Positions 11,748-24,107 of a stretch of 64,000 nt of DNA are shown here, piece after piece. The position numbers were made by a program, and so were the translations under genes. The notes under the pieces are model-generated. The model saw nothing but the letters and a program-made list of their open reading frames with translations, searched no databases and was not told where the DNA came from. The first letter of the stretch is position 1, and the number at the start of each line of letters is the position of its first letter. Origin of the DNA: Trichosporon coremiiforme (taxonomy: Eukaryota; Basidiomycota; Tremellomycetes; Trichosporonales; Trichosporonaceae); NCBI GenBank assembly GCA_039545355.1, contig BCJJ01000015.1:992001-1056000 (forward strand), given 5' to 3'.

Positions 11748-14700
11748 CAGACCACGCCCTCCGAACCCAGGAGCCCTCTAAGGCCATAGTGGCCGATCCT
11801 GTCTCGCCGTCAGTCCGCGCATGACCTAACGCGCCGCGCGCCCTCCCAAAAGTCATAGACTTTGGTAGTTTCACCGCTCCACACCCATTCAGCGTTAAAG
11901 TTGAGATGTGCAAAGGCGCCCGAGTCCGCACCGCAGCTGGAGTTGTCAGGCTGTGATGGAGCGACTTACAATGTCAGAGGCAAACGGCAAAGGATTCGGT
12001 ACCCGCGCAGCAAGCGGAAGACGCAGCCTGATCCAGAACTGTGGATACACCGAGACTCAAGCTTTGGGCCAAGCTTGCGTGAGTCATACTTCTGCTCAGG
12101 TAGGTCGAGGACGCGCACCGGGGCACGTACGAGAAAGACACTACAGAAGGGGGAGTACGCAACAGACGTGCCTTGCCTTTGTTTATGACATGGTTTCGCG
12201 TTGCGATGTATCAGCTCAGTAATGCTCTTCGGCTTGCCAAGAGTGAGTGGCGAGCACAGCCTTCGCAGATCACAGACGTCAGCGTACAGGTGGTGGCGAG
12301 AAGTCTATGGGGGATAAAGCTGTGAAGGAGGAGGTGAGTATCGGTGCGCAGGGCCGAAAACGCCTGTTTGTCGGACAAGTCGCGATCGAGCTGATCGTCC
12401 TCGCCTTACCCTGCTCGAGCCGGCCCTGTCCAGCCTGGAGCCTTTGCTCCCTTCGCCGGGGTTGCTCCCTTCGGCAACAGTGATGCACTAATGACGACGA
12501 TGACGCTCAGTCCAATGACGTCGAGCAGGATTGCTGCGCGGACCCACTTGGCATGCTTGCCCTTTTATCGCCTTATTGCCATCACCCACTCATCAGTGGC
12601 AAGGACGCGCGGAGCGAGGGCACGATTTCGTAAGTGCCATGCTTGCGATCCACCATCCGGTGCCTCTGCGCAGTGAAGATCATGCCCACACGTAACGCCC
12701 CGTTGCTCCGCAGATACAGACAGGGCTAAGGACGGGGCGAACTGCGGAGACTGCGCAAGATGCAAGCTGGAATCGATGTCATGCCCAACGGACGTCGCTG
12801 CACGAGGGTCAACAGGATATCTCTGGCGTGCAGTGACAAATCAAGAACGGACCAAGGCACCGCAGGCCGCCAGTCACCACTGGTGAACTGGTGCACTCAT
12901 CCGGGTGACAGCCGTAGCGTAGCCGTAGAGTTCGGAACTCCTCAGCCTGACGCGCACCCCCCGGAGGCGGCTCCTTGTCTCCCCTTCGTCCTCATGTCCT
13001 CACGCTTCACCCCGGCCCAGCTGCGACATGCGTACGGCAGTCTGCAAAGCTCCGCGGGGGGCGCACGGCGTCTGGCGTTCGGATGATGCACGAGGCATGC
13101 CTCGATTCCCTCTTCGAGACACAGCGAGACATTCCAGACGGGCCAGACATGCCAGACACCGTCTGGTTACTTCCGCGCAAGTGATCGCCATCTACGGCAA
13201 TATCTTGACAGTCCTACCCAGGTCCTGGGCGCAGCGTGAAGGAACGAAAGTCTCTGAGCTTCTCGTCCAGGGAACGACGGAGACACCAGGATCAGATGCA
13301 TGCCTGCCGAGAAGAGCCCACAGTGGACACCGAGACGAGCCAGATGTCGGATTTGGCAATGGTTGGCGAAAGGTGCAGCGCGAGAGCGACAGGAACGGGA
13401 AAGAGGGACAGAGTAGGAACGGCAGAACGGTATTGTGATCGGCGGGGCAATATTCGTGCGCAGCAGCCGTGCCCTGTTGCGCCCTGGGCGCTAGGGCTGG
13501 ACGGATGCTTTTCGAAGATCCGAGGGACAGCAAAGGGCCGATGTCAGTTGCCCAGACGAGCTAGATCTGCGTCTGCTAGCGAGGTCGTCCAGGCGGCTAC
13601 TGCCCCGTTGCTTTGCAAGCCATGTCTGCCAATTTGGTGTGCGGTAGGTCTGGCTGCTGGTTCATGGTTCAGCTGTCAACGGAGGACTGAATCGGAGGGG
13701 TCGGCTTCGAGGGGAGTCAAGGGGTAAGAGGGGAAGAGGCGAGGCAGAGGTCAATTAGTGTTACGGATGACGAACGTGTTCGCGACCGTTAATTCGGATT
13801 ACACCATGCAATAAGGCGAATGCGTAATAGCGTGTTTTGACTGTTTTGGGCAAGTGTCAAGAACGAGGCGAGAGTTTCAGATTTGCTACTGCCCACCGCC
13901 CGCTACCGACGTCCGTCGGAGCCTTCGCTCCACTGCCCCAGACACTCCAGGATCCGCCAGTAATGCAGATTCTGTAGGGAGTATAGCAGGGCATTACGTC
14001 CTTATGGTGCGCGAGGGATTGAGGGAGTCGGCAGCGCGGCAGATCCACAGAGTAGCCCACCTGAAAGCAACCCGGACGGTTCTGTCAGTTGGGCAACGGC
14101 GGCCCTGGCAGTCCGGATCCTCAAGGTAGGGAGGTCTCTCCTAGTCCTCGTTCGTCAGTCTCGACCACAGGGCGACCACTGGACATGCAGGAAATCATTG
14201 AACATGCAGGACATGATTAGGACATCGTTACTCGGCGCGTCCTTCCTACGCGTCTCTGTTGCTGTTGCTCCCGAATTGTCTCGCACACTGGCCAGCGTCC
14301 CGATCACATGTGACGCCGCGGCGCCGCGCCGAGCCGCCGCTGCTCGAGCCGCACGCGCCGCGCCAGAACGCCCAGGAAGCTTACGTTGTTCCGTAGCACG
14401 CGATAGCATCAAGGTCGCGCTCGGTCGCATGTCCGAAGCTCCGAAGCGTTGAACTGCCCGCTTGCTGTTGTGTTTGACGCTGCCTAAGCGCAAGCTTGCT
14501 CTCTTGCTTATAAAAAAAGCATTCTCTGCAACCTCTGAGCTTGCTGAGCACGCACCCAAATGAGCAGCGAAGCCGATTCCAGCCCAGCCACACACAGACA
14601 GCACTTGTTGCCGCCCGCGCCCCCTCCGCAAGTGGTCGGTTTACGCGCCGCGCGCGTACATGGTTTGGGGCGGTGCTCGTTGCTGCGGACGTGTCTGACT

Positions 14701-15502
14701 TTCAGGGCGTGTTGCTCACTCTGGGGCCGGACCTGGGTGCCCTGACACGCCCTGCCCTTCTATCAAACTTTTTCGATAGCCTGCGAGCGGCCTGCGTCCC
14801 GCGCCCACATGTCATTGGACCCGCTGGGCATATCGGACGAGCTGCCGGGTCCTCTGCCCTGCTGCCAATCGCATTGCGGACATCCCGTATTCAGAACTAA
14901 TTAACGTCGTTAGCTTTTCGTCTCGATGAGCCTCCAGACCCTCCGTCCCTCGAGCCCTCGATGAGCGCAACCCAGGGACAGGGCTCAAAGGATCAAAGGA
15001 GAATTCCTGTCGTTTCTGGTTCTGTCACGCTCCAAGTCCTCGCGCTGACGAGTGAGCACCCGCTGCACGTCCTCGCCACACTAAGGCTCGACGCCAGCAG
15101 CCTCCCCCTCCCTCTCTACCTCATTCTCAGCCGCTGACCTCACGCTGAGCGCCCTCTGGTCCTTAACCCTACTGTCTCCCTGGATCTTTCCCTCTGCCCG
15201 TGCGTTCGTTGGGCGTTCCCTCCGTGCGCCCCTTCCGAGCCGCGAGCCGGTTCGCTGACCGCGCTGTCCCACCCTACTGCTCCCCCCCTGCTCCCCCTGC
15301 TCCCCCTGCTCCCCCTGCTCCCCCTGCTCCCCCTGCTCCCCCTGCTCCCCCTACCTCACTACCGTACCGTGCCGCTGCCGCTGCCGCTGCTCCAGTCTCC
15401 TGACCGTTGAGTGAGAGCAACCACCACATAAAAGCGCGTCCACAACAACCCACTTGAGCTTCTCCCCTTTCTCTCATACACTCCTTTGTAACTTCAACTA
15501 CC
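11748..15502. other. Gene-poor region (3.7 kb)
   Basis: I found no coding sequence here that I can support. The many short frames on both strands lack domain motifs, and their amino-acid composition is that of GC-rich noncoding DNA (rich in Arg, Pro, Ser and Cys). No tRNA-like B box was seen. A TGCTCCCCC tandem repeat lies near the right end (listed separately), followed by the probable leader of the PEBP gene from about 15400. Confidence 0.55.
15278..15350 (+). repeat. Tandem repeat, 9-nt unit TGCTCCCCC, about eight copies
   Basis: Eight consecutive copies of TGCTCCCCC can be read, the first with two extra C residues. The tract is strictly pyrimidine-rich on the plus strand apart from one G per unit. 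It lies about 150 nt upstream of the PEBP start codon, so it may be in the promoter or 5' leader. Such arrays change length easily and could alter expression, but that is inference. Confidence 0.9.
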
Positions 15503-16637
15503 ATGTTCGCCGCTCTCATTCCTATTCTCCTCGCCAACGGCGCTGCTGCCGAGCTCAGCGCCGAGCAGGTCCAGGAGGCCGTTTCCCAGTTCACCTGTGA
15601 GTAGCGCCTTTTTCTCGCTACCGAGGCGACTAGGCGACCACACCGCACAGTGATCGCCTGCGATCCTCGCGTTTCCAGTAGTGCAGTTTGGCTGACTTTT
15701 CACAGCGGCCAACCTCACCAACATTGTCCCCATCAACGACATTGTCGGTCTTATCCAGGGCAACTGGGGCACCGTCGACTTCTCCAAGGCCGGCTACGCC
15801 TTCACCGTCGGTCAGGCCAACGCCTTCCCGGACAAGCTCGTCATCAACCCCGCCCCCGGCAAGAAGGCTGAGAACGTTGCCTACACTGCCATGCTCGTTG
15901 ACGCTGGCCGTGCCGGACAGCCCGACACCCCCAAGCTCCACTGGCTGATCAACAACATCCACCTCAACGACACCGACAAGGCCGGTGGCCCCTACGTCCT
16001 CAACTACTCTGACGGCACCACCGTCAAGCAGTACGCCGCCCCGGGCCCCCAGGACGAGGGTGCCCACCGCTACGTCTTCGCCGTCTTCAACCAGGGCAAC
16101 GACTTCACCCCCCCTGCCGACTACGCTCGTGCCGACCAGGTCGCCAACGTCCAGGACTTCGACCTCCAGAAGTACATCTCTGACTCCAAGATCGGCGGTG
16201 TTGTCGGTGCCAACTACTTCACCGTTGACGCCAACGACAAGACCGGCAACGCCACCGCTGCCACTGGCGCCGTTGGCGGCGCCGCTGGTGCCAACGGCAC
16301 CGTTGGCACCGGCAATGGCACTGACGCCGGTGCTGGCGGCAACTCGACCGTCGGCGGTGCTGGCGCTGGTGCCAACGGCACTGACGGTGCCGGTGCTGGT
16401 GCCAACGGCACCACTGGCGCTGGTGCCGGCCAGGGTGGTAACGGCACTGACGGCAACGGCACCAACGGCACCAACGGCGGTGCTGGCGGCTCGCAGACCG
16501 GCTCGGCTGCCCCCGGCTCGTCCTCCGCCCCCGCTGGTGGCGACAAGGGCGGCAACTCTGCTGCCGGCATGACCGCCCCCGCCGTCGGCCTCGCCCTCGC
16601 TGCTGGTGCCCTCGCCGCTCTCTTCTATATCTTGTAG
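15503..16637 (+). CDS. Secreted GPI-anchored PEBP-domain protein with glycosylated stalk
   Basis: Two exons, 15503-15596 and 15706-16637, encode 341 residues. The N-terminus MFAALIPILLANGAAAELS is a classical signal peptide. Residues about 30-220 match the phosphatidylethanolamine-binding protein fold: AYTAMLVDAGRAGQPDTP, then LHWLINNI, and GPQDEGAHRYVFAVF, the three blocks that line the PEBP ligand pocket. A Gly/Ala/Asn/Thr-rich stalk follows (around 16230-16480), with nine N-x-T or N-x-S sequons, mostly NGT. The C-terminus has small residues (about GGNSAAG) followed by a hydrophobic tail ending ALAALFYIL, as expected for GPI attachment. The protein is therefore probably displayed on the plasma membrane or cell wall. 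Codon use is strongly biased (C-ending codons), which suggests high expression. Its ligand and role are unknown. Confidence 0.88.
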
Positions 16638-19517
16638 CCTAGTCTAACCTAACCATTTCCCGTTCGGTCATTAAAAAAGAGAGCGTCTTCTTCCTGCCAG
16701 CGCATGAGTTTCACGTAGTTTCAATTAGAAGCGTATAATTTACCGGTTGATGCGATTTGCTCAACCGTTCTGCAAGTCTGTGCACGCATCGACTGACACG
16801 CTGACGACTGACCGTCACAGATGGCGCTTGATGATCAGAAAAATCCTTGACACTGACACTTTACGCAGCCATCACTGGTTAAGACGGAAAAGAGGGCATA
16901 CGTGAGTCTCACCCCGGCGCGTCGCACCGATTCTGGCACAGGGTCCAGTCACCCGTCTGCGTCACACCGGATGCCGCGATGCCGCTCCCGTGCCTTCCGA
17001 ACCGGACGGAGCTGCCGGATGCAGACTCTGTGTGACCATTGAGCGTGCGTGAAGCGCGTGGGGCGCTGAATGTGCGTCTCACACTTGCGTTCAGCCTGTG
17101 CCCGTGGAGATGCTAGCAGTGTTTCGAAAGGTGTCGCATTTGACTAGAGAAACACGCTGTGCGAGAGACGAGAGGTACGCGAGGGGGAAAAGGTCGGGGG
17201 CGCGAATCAGTGAGGTATGTGGGGGAACGAGGAGGAATGGGGAGTTAGAACTGCTCTGCGCTGTGCACGCTTTGCGACATGTTTGGGCTTCTGCAACTGA
17301 ATGCGCGTAAGAGGGAGCGTGAGAGTGCCGAAACGGGGATTCCAAAAGTGACAAATGCATGAGGGTGGGAATAAGGTTTCAAACATCCCGAGAGGGTGCG
17401 CTTCTCTCGCAATGCGCACACCACAACAACGGCAGCATCTCAGCTTAGCAATAGAGAATAGAAGATTCTTCCAAGTTACCTGGGCAGCTTACATCTAGTC
17501 TCGGAGCTTCCGAGCCTCCAGGCCACACGACCAGATGGACATGACTGACAGGACCCACCCGTTGCGAGGCAGGAAAGAGGAGAGATCTTTGTGCCCAGGT
17601 CTGTCCATTCGGTAGCGACCAGCCTTCGTTACACTACCATTGATGACTGGCTTATTTGCGTTCAACACTGAGAACCGGACAGGCACTGCAGTCGTCTCTC
17701 ACCACTGCCCCAGACTCGATGTTGTCCTCCTTCTCGCCGGCTGCTGATTGACGCCGGACGCTAATGCTCATCACACACTACCACAATCCGATGACGCCAG
17801 GCGATCATCTCCCAAGTAGACTGGACTGCCTCAACTCGCTCTCCGTCCCTCGATAGCGTGTCCGCTGCCAGCTCGATGCCTTGATGCCTGACATCGAAAG
17901 CCAGCAGCTCCGATCGCAGTCAGTGCCGGACGAGACATGTCTCGCCGCAGGGAGGAGCTTAGCTGACGTCTTCTACGACTCTCCGATGAGCAGTGATGAC
18001 AGTCGCTGGGCCCGTCATTGTCTTGCCGAAGCTGACCATCAGTATTGCGCATTACTCCGACAAGTCACCGGTGGATAATGTCAGTGTGTTGGGTGCTGGT
18101 TAGTAGTGGAGCGATGCTTAAGGAAGCGATGCTGACGCCAGTGCCCATACGCATAGGCTGCAAGTCATGACTGAGCATGGGTGCTTCAGACAAGTAGTTC
18201 ACGCATTGAGGTTAGCTGTGGAGGCTGTTGACTACTCTGGAGGCGACGATTGCGAGCATGCTCGATGTGCGCTCAGAGCCACATGAGGTCTAAGGAGCCG
18301 CACGAGCCCATGTGCCATGTGGGCATCCCCCGGTCAGAGACTGCCTTTCCTAAATGCCGGGTCTCCCACGGGCGCACGACGGCGTGGAGCCGCCGTACAG
18401 CGCACGGCGCAGTTAGGCGCAGGTGGACGATGGACAAGCCCATCCGTGCTCAGCGTCGGAGACAGGCTTCGCCAGATTCGAGTTTTCACCCAGTTGATCG
18501 CCACCAGCTCGTGCCATACAATGGCTGCTGCCCCGAACGACCATTGCTTGCAGAAGAAACGTAGTGCTTTTGTATTACTGGGCTTCCTCTGTCGTGAGCG
18601 CAATTGCAGTTGCGAGTTAGCTATATGAAAAGGAAGAAATCAGTCGCGATAAATGAGAGGTGCCATGAGAATTGATTCTACACAGCGACTTGTCGTGTGA
18701 TCTGAATAGGCAGGCAGGAAGGCAGGCGGGCATCTTGCAGCTACGCGCATCGGCATGCTTGAAGTGGTAGCGTGTGAACTCGATCGCAAGCTCCAAAAGA
18801 TGACGATACACGGTGGAGGGAACTGCAAAGGTGGAGGGCGCATCTGGTAGATGAAGACCAGGAGCGAGAACTGGAACATTTTTGCTCCACCGAGACTGGC
18901 CATCAAGTAGGCCGGGGTCACGGGTGGCCGGAGGGTTAGGTGGCTTCGCTCGCCTAAGAGTCGGCCACTTGATATGGACTCGATACAGCCACGCTCTGAT
19001 TGGCTGACGGCCGGCCCCTCGTGTCAATTTCTTGGTATTATCAGCGCTGATAGCTGCTGCAATACAGATCGCCCTGCACCGAGCTGGACACCGGTATGCA
19101 TCGTCCGTCATCCACCCGAACGTTCCTCTACGAACGCTGCGCTGCCCGATGTCAGATGCATACCCCGGTCTCTGTTCTCGCTGCAGCATCGTAATTGCGG
19201 ATTCGTAGTGAGCGTAGCGGCTTCCGAAAATGATTGGCCGTGTAGGGGCCTGGCAGGGCTTCCCATACGGAACAACTCGGCGGATCGCCCGCCACATCGC
19301 CTGTATGGGCGACGGAACTTTTGTAATGCCGACGACGCTGGGCGGCTGCACCCAGGCAGCGCTGCCTGCCTTTGGCCCGATTCTGCCCTATGGCAGGCCT
19401 GGCAGTTGCAGCAAGTCAAGCACCACCAACTCACCACTCAACCCCGAGTCTCAGTCGCTCACACCACACTCTCCTTCTCCTCCCCTCCTCACCACCCTCC
19501 TATTCCTCGCCCTCAAA
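16638..19517. other. Gene-poor region (2.9 kb)
   Basis: No gene was recognised. A minus-strand frame of 244 codons (18617-19351) was examined and rejected because its composition looks random. The final part, from about 19420, is pyrimidine-rich and is the likely leader of the cytochrome oxidase gene. Confidence 0.55.
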
Positions 19518-20848
19518 ATGTCGCTCCTCCGCACGGCCGCCATCCGCGCTACCCGCGTCCCCCAGCTCGCCCGCGCCGCCTCGACCACCGCCCCTCACGT
19601 CGTCTCGTCGCGCTCAAACCAGGANGGTGCNCTCCTNTCCAACATTGAGGCCCACTGGAGCAAGCTCCCCGCCGCCGAGCAGTACGAGGTCTTCCAGGCC
19701 CTCGAGGAGGCCCAGAAGAAGGACTGGAAGCAGCTCACCACCGACGAGAAGAAGGCCGGTGAGTATNCAGAACGAAGGAAGGAAGAATTATTTGGCGCAC
19801 CTGCGAGAGTGCGCCATTTTGCAACGTCATGTCACCGATTGCGCAAGCACGGATATGCGGGAACCGCAGCAAACATAACGCACCTGTTGCCCACACGACC
19901 GAGTGCATCGATACAGGCAAGGACAAAGATGGACTAAGAGCCACAAATCGGCGGCCATCACAATTACACCCACGGTCCATTGGCCAACCGCCAGCCAGAC
20001 ATTTCGTCGGGACCTATCGGGTGTAGTTCGAGCCGAGGTCCCAGGCGTCCGTGGTCTCAACATCACCGCCTGGAATGACGCCCGAGCATGCACTTCGCTG
20101 CACCGCCGGTTGCATTGCACTCGCTACTGCTGCTGGCGAGCGCGGAGTGCATACCGACTTCGGTGTATGAGGACACATGACCTGACCTCGGTTGTCCAAG
20201 CTCGGATCGGGCCGCCCACTGATGTGGCGTTGCCCCTGCGCCTCGTTCTCCAACTCCCAGCTCCCGGCTTCTGGACTCCCAATCCTGCGCGCACCGATTC
20301 TCATCGGCTTCGGTGGCATGGCAAAGCATGGCATGACGAGCATGCCAAGATGATGTTGGAAGGAGGATGGATCGGACACCTTGACCATGGGACAGTGAGC
20401 TAACAGACTACAGCTTACTTCATCGCCTTCGGCCCTCACGGACCCCGTGCCCCTATCCTTCCGGAGGGAGGAAAGATGAAGGTCTTCGCTGGTGTCCTCG
20501 GATGCGTTGCCCTCGCCGTCAGCGTCTTCGCCTTCGTCCGCTCGCAGGGTACGTCATTGTGTCTTGTTGCGCCGAGCCTGTTGCTGACATTCGCTCTTCT
20601 CGGTTCGTTCGCTCTTACTATCCGAATTGTTATCATCCGTATCGCGATCAACCAACAGCTCCTCCTCCCCCCAAGACCTGGAACCGCGAGTACCAGGAGA
20701 TGTCCAACGAGTACCTCAAGGCCCAGAACTCCAACCCGATCGTGAGTCCGTGCCAAAGTTGCCGTCAACCCTTACTCGTGCTAACTTCCTCCAGTCTGGT
20801 ATCTCGTCCGAGGGTTACAAGGGCAAGGGTATGGTTATGTGCGACTAA
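19518..20848 (+). CDS. COX5: Cytochrome c oxidase subunit IV (yeast Cox5 type), mitochondrial
   Basis: Four exons: 19518-19758, 20414-20548, 20659-20741 and 20795-20848, giving 170 residues. The N-terminus (MSLLRTAAIRATRVPQLARA) is an Arg/Ala-rich mitochondrial presequence. The mature part contains the family hallmark AYFIAFGPHGPRAP, produced only by splicing exon 1 to exon 2, followed by a single membrane helix (VFAGVLGCVALAVSVFAFV) and KTWNREYQEMSNEYL. The protein is a nucleus-encoded subunit of complex IV in the inner membrane, which in yeast tunes enzyme turnover and assembly. Intron 1 is 655 nt, the longest in the window. Exon 1 has undetermined bases at 19625, 19631 and 19637, all at third codon positions, and intron 1 has another at 19767. 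The reading frame is not affected by them. Confidence 0.93.
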
Positions 20849-22506
20849 ACAAACAACATGGGAGACATCCATTCGTAGCAAAATCGGATTCAAGGATGAT
20901 GAATCGCATCTGCATAGGAATAGCAATAATCCAAAGTCATCCGATAATGAAACGATATCTAGCAGCGGGGGTTCGGGCCCGTCGGGCCGAGAGGAGAGCA
21001 CGGATAACCCTCGGAGGTCGGTGAGCTGCATTCGCAGAGAACGGTGCGGTAACAGTCGCGGTCGAGATCTCGTGACTTATGCCCGGTCTGACGAGGACCT
21101 AGCATTGAAGACCGTTGCGCTGGATCGGCCGCGCCGGCCGTACGCCGCGGTCCGGCCGGTTTCAGCTCTCGCTCTTTCGGCGCGACTTCGGCGTGGTCAT
21201 GAGACCGCAATTGTCAGCGGAGCGCGGAATGCGGCTCTGTCTTGCGTGCTGTAGTGAGCGTCATGAGCGTGATGGAGCTGTTCGCTGCGGGGTTGACGGT
21301 GGCGTGCGCAGTGGTATGGAGCGCCATGCGACAGATGGAGCAGATGAGTCTAACCAGTGGTCACTGCGGAGAACGTCAGCGACAGTGAGCGACCGACTGC
21401 GGTGTTGAGTCGAGCGAGACGGCGAGCGTAGGTGCGTGAGAGCGCGGAATGCAGAATATGACGAAAGTCTTGGGTCGCTCTGGGTCTGTCTGGTTTTCTC
21501 GCTTGATCCCGTGGGACGGCAGGTCGAGGCACGGACTGTGTACCGTAAGTTAGCGTAGGCGCTGTGTCTGCACCGACGCCGCACACGCCGTGTTACCAGT
21601 CCTCTAGCTGCTTGCGTAGCTCGGCACCCATCTCGGCGGTGGCCCACCCGCCCTGCATAGACCCGTGACGTGGGCTGGTTGCAGGTTGAATGCTAATTTT
21701 GGGACATTGGGAAAGTGGGAGTCTTTGTTTTGGTTCGGGTCTGAATCGCTAGGGCGAGGGGAAGGATCCAAACTTTGCACTTTGGGTCTGATCCGCCTGG
21801 CACTCTGGGCCGGAACCTTCCTTGCAGATTCGCTGTCGCGCAGAGTTGCCCGCTTCTTACGAATGTTAACAGTGTTACTGCGCAATGCGACGCCGCATAC
21901 GAAATGCCAAGCCGCTGAGCAGGTCCAGCGTTGTCGGTGTTGTTCCTCTGTACCTCCGTACCTCGCCCGCCCCGCTGGACCCGCCAGGCCCGTGTGACAT
22001 GTGGTGCATCGCTGCGCCACTGCTGGTCATCTGTCTTGCGCGTGCTGCGGTACGGACCGGCCCGCGCCAGCTCCCAGCTCATCATCTGCAGCACGCTGAC
22101 GCAAAGTGGACCGAGTGGATACCGGGATCTCGGCCGTCACCGGTGGACGATCACGCGCCAGTTACTCAAAGGGCCAGCAGGGCAAGCAGGGAATGCGTAA
22201 ACGACAGCCCGCGAGGGACAAGACAACAATAATGCGAAAATGCAGCGAGGAAAATCGAAGGCGTAGACGGCTGGCGGGCTGGTCTGCCTGGGTTTCCTCT
22301 GGGGTAATGTCCGGGGCGGACGAAACACGGCAACTTGGCCCGAGACGCCTGATGCCTGGACCGACAATGGCCAAGGTGGGCTGCACTGTCAGCTGCCCAT
22401 CAGCTGTGGGCTGGGCTGACCGGCGTGTACTTAAGGCTGTCGGCTGCACTTTTTCCCAAGCACAGAGAACAACAACAACGAGAACACCCAGCGAAAGAAG
22501 AGATCA
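20849..22506. other. Gene-free region (1.7 kb)
   Basis: No supported coding sequence or RNA gene. A purine/pyrimidine-asymmetric stretch around 22440-22506 is probably the leader of the SDR gene. Confidence 0.55.
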
Positions 22507-23437
22507 ATGACCGCCGCTGACGTTGGTGAGCATTCCCCGCCCAAACTTAACTTCGGGCATGTCCGATCCTGCCTCCAGTCCACTCTAGCAACCTTCGGCC
22601 TGGCTAACAGTAGCTCTAGCATCTCAACCCACCCCCGCGCTCTTCGACCTTTCGAACCGCACAATTCTTGTCACCGGAGGAGCCCGAGGCCTCGGGCTCA
22701 CAATCGCACATGCGCTTGTCGAAAGCGGGGCGGACGTATTGGCGTTTGACCTGCTCGAGCCGGTCGAGCCGGAGTGGTCAGCTGCGCAGGCGGCCGCGAC
22801 CACAGCTGGCGTGACGCTATCCTTCACACAGCTCGACATCACGAACGCGGAGGCCGTCGAGGCCGCTGTTGCTGCGTCCTTCGCGGCTGCTCGTCGTCCG
22901 GTCCGTGGCATGTTCCACGCGGCCGGCGTGCAGCTCATGCGCGGCGCGACGGAGTACACCCCCGCCGAGTTCCGGCGCATTGTCGACATCGACCTGACCG
23001 GCAGCTACCTGATGTGCGCGGCGTTTGCGCGCAACTTCTTCAAGGAGAACGGGGACTACGCCGTCGGCAAGCGCATGGGCTCCGTTGTCATGGTCGCGAG
23101 CATGAGCGGGCACGTTGCCAATGCAGGTCTGGAGTGCGCCGCCTACAACGCTGCCAAAGCCGGCTGCATTCAGCTTGCGAAGAACCTCGCCATGGAGTGG
23201 GGAGGCAAGGGTATCCGCGTCAACACCCTCAGTCCCGGATACATCAGGACGAAGCTCACGGACGACCTCCTCGAGCAGCAGCCCGCTCTCGCCGCCATCT
23301 GGCTCAAGGGAAGCCTCATCGGACGGCTCTCGACGCCCGACGAGTTCCGGGGCCCCGCTGTCTTCCTCCTCTCGGACGCCAGCTCCTTCATGACCGGCAG
23401 CGACCTCGTCGTCGACGGCGGTCACACCGCTACCTGA
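22507..23437 (+). CDS. Short-chain dehydrogenase/reductase (polyol/sugar type)
   Basis: Two exons, 22507-22525 and 22620-23437, encode 278 residues. This is a classical SDR. The nucleotide-binding TGGARGLG motif lies near residue 25, HAAG is the NNAG-type motif, S of VASMSG and Y/K of CAAYNAAK form the catalytic set, and LSPGYIRTKL follows the Rossmann core. The C-terminal GSDLVVDGGHTAT is typical of SDRs close to sorbose reductase, arabinitol or mannitol dehydrogenases, which use NAD(P)H on sugars and polyols in the cytosol. The exact substrate cannot be read from the sequence. The acceptor used is the CTCTAG at 22619, just after a CTAAC branch point; the preceding CTAACAG could serve as an alternative in-frame acceptor and would add three residues. 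No pathway partner lies next to it. Confidence 0.88.
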
Positions 23438-24107
23438 GCGCCTGGCCTGGCCGTGATGCACTGATACCGATGGCTATCCTGTCTGAGATCCAGATCTGGG
23501 GGTAAACCCGTCGCCCCTTGGTGACCCTCGACAGTCGATATCGCCTGATTCCGTTTCACCCTGATTCACGCAGTTCCAACAACTCGCACCCGACTGTGCA
23601 TACACACCCTCGTTCCCTTGATACACCCTGCGCAATACCGGACACTGGAGTGACTGTTGTTTGTACCGTACTATATGCAAGCGTAATGGCAGTGGCAACG
23701 ACAGCGTCTGCCCGCATCCGCGGGCACGCCGGCTCCGTGAATCGTTTGGGTGACGCACCACGCCGATCATGACCTGCGTCACTTTCCCTCTAACGCGACA
23801 GCACGCACTGTTAAGCAGTCGTAAGCCATCACGCAGTCGTGTGCGGCCGGTTGCCAGGTTGCGAGGCCGAATCCCACCCAGCTTTGGCTCTCTGCGGTCC
23901 AGTAATGTGCGGCGACTCCGCCAGTGCCCGCACTTCAACGGACCCCGCCACGTTTCGCATCCGGAGCCCCGCACCTTCCCATGTTTCAAGACGGATCGAC
24001 ACGAAAGACGACCGAGAAGCTCAGCATCACACCATCGCTCACCCACGTCACTAAAGCAGTCTTCGCCGCCTCCGACGATAGGTCGAAGCCCTCATATACG
24101 GCGAACG
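23438..24107. other. Intergenic region between SDR and EDEM-like gene
   Basis: No supported gene. A 190-codon frame on the minus strand has no recognisable features. The interval should contain the SDR 3' end and the EDEM promoter. Confidence 0.5.

Noticed and set aside
18617..19351. 244-codon minus-strand frame
   Set aside because: No domain, random-looking Arg/Cys/Pro composition, no splice-supported extension.
23474..24046. 190-codon minus-strand frame
   Set aside because: No recognisable feature, and it overlaps the expected EDEM promoter.
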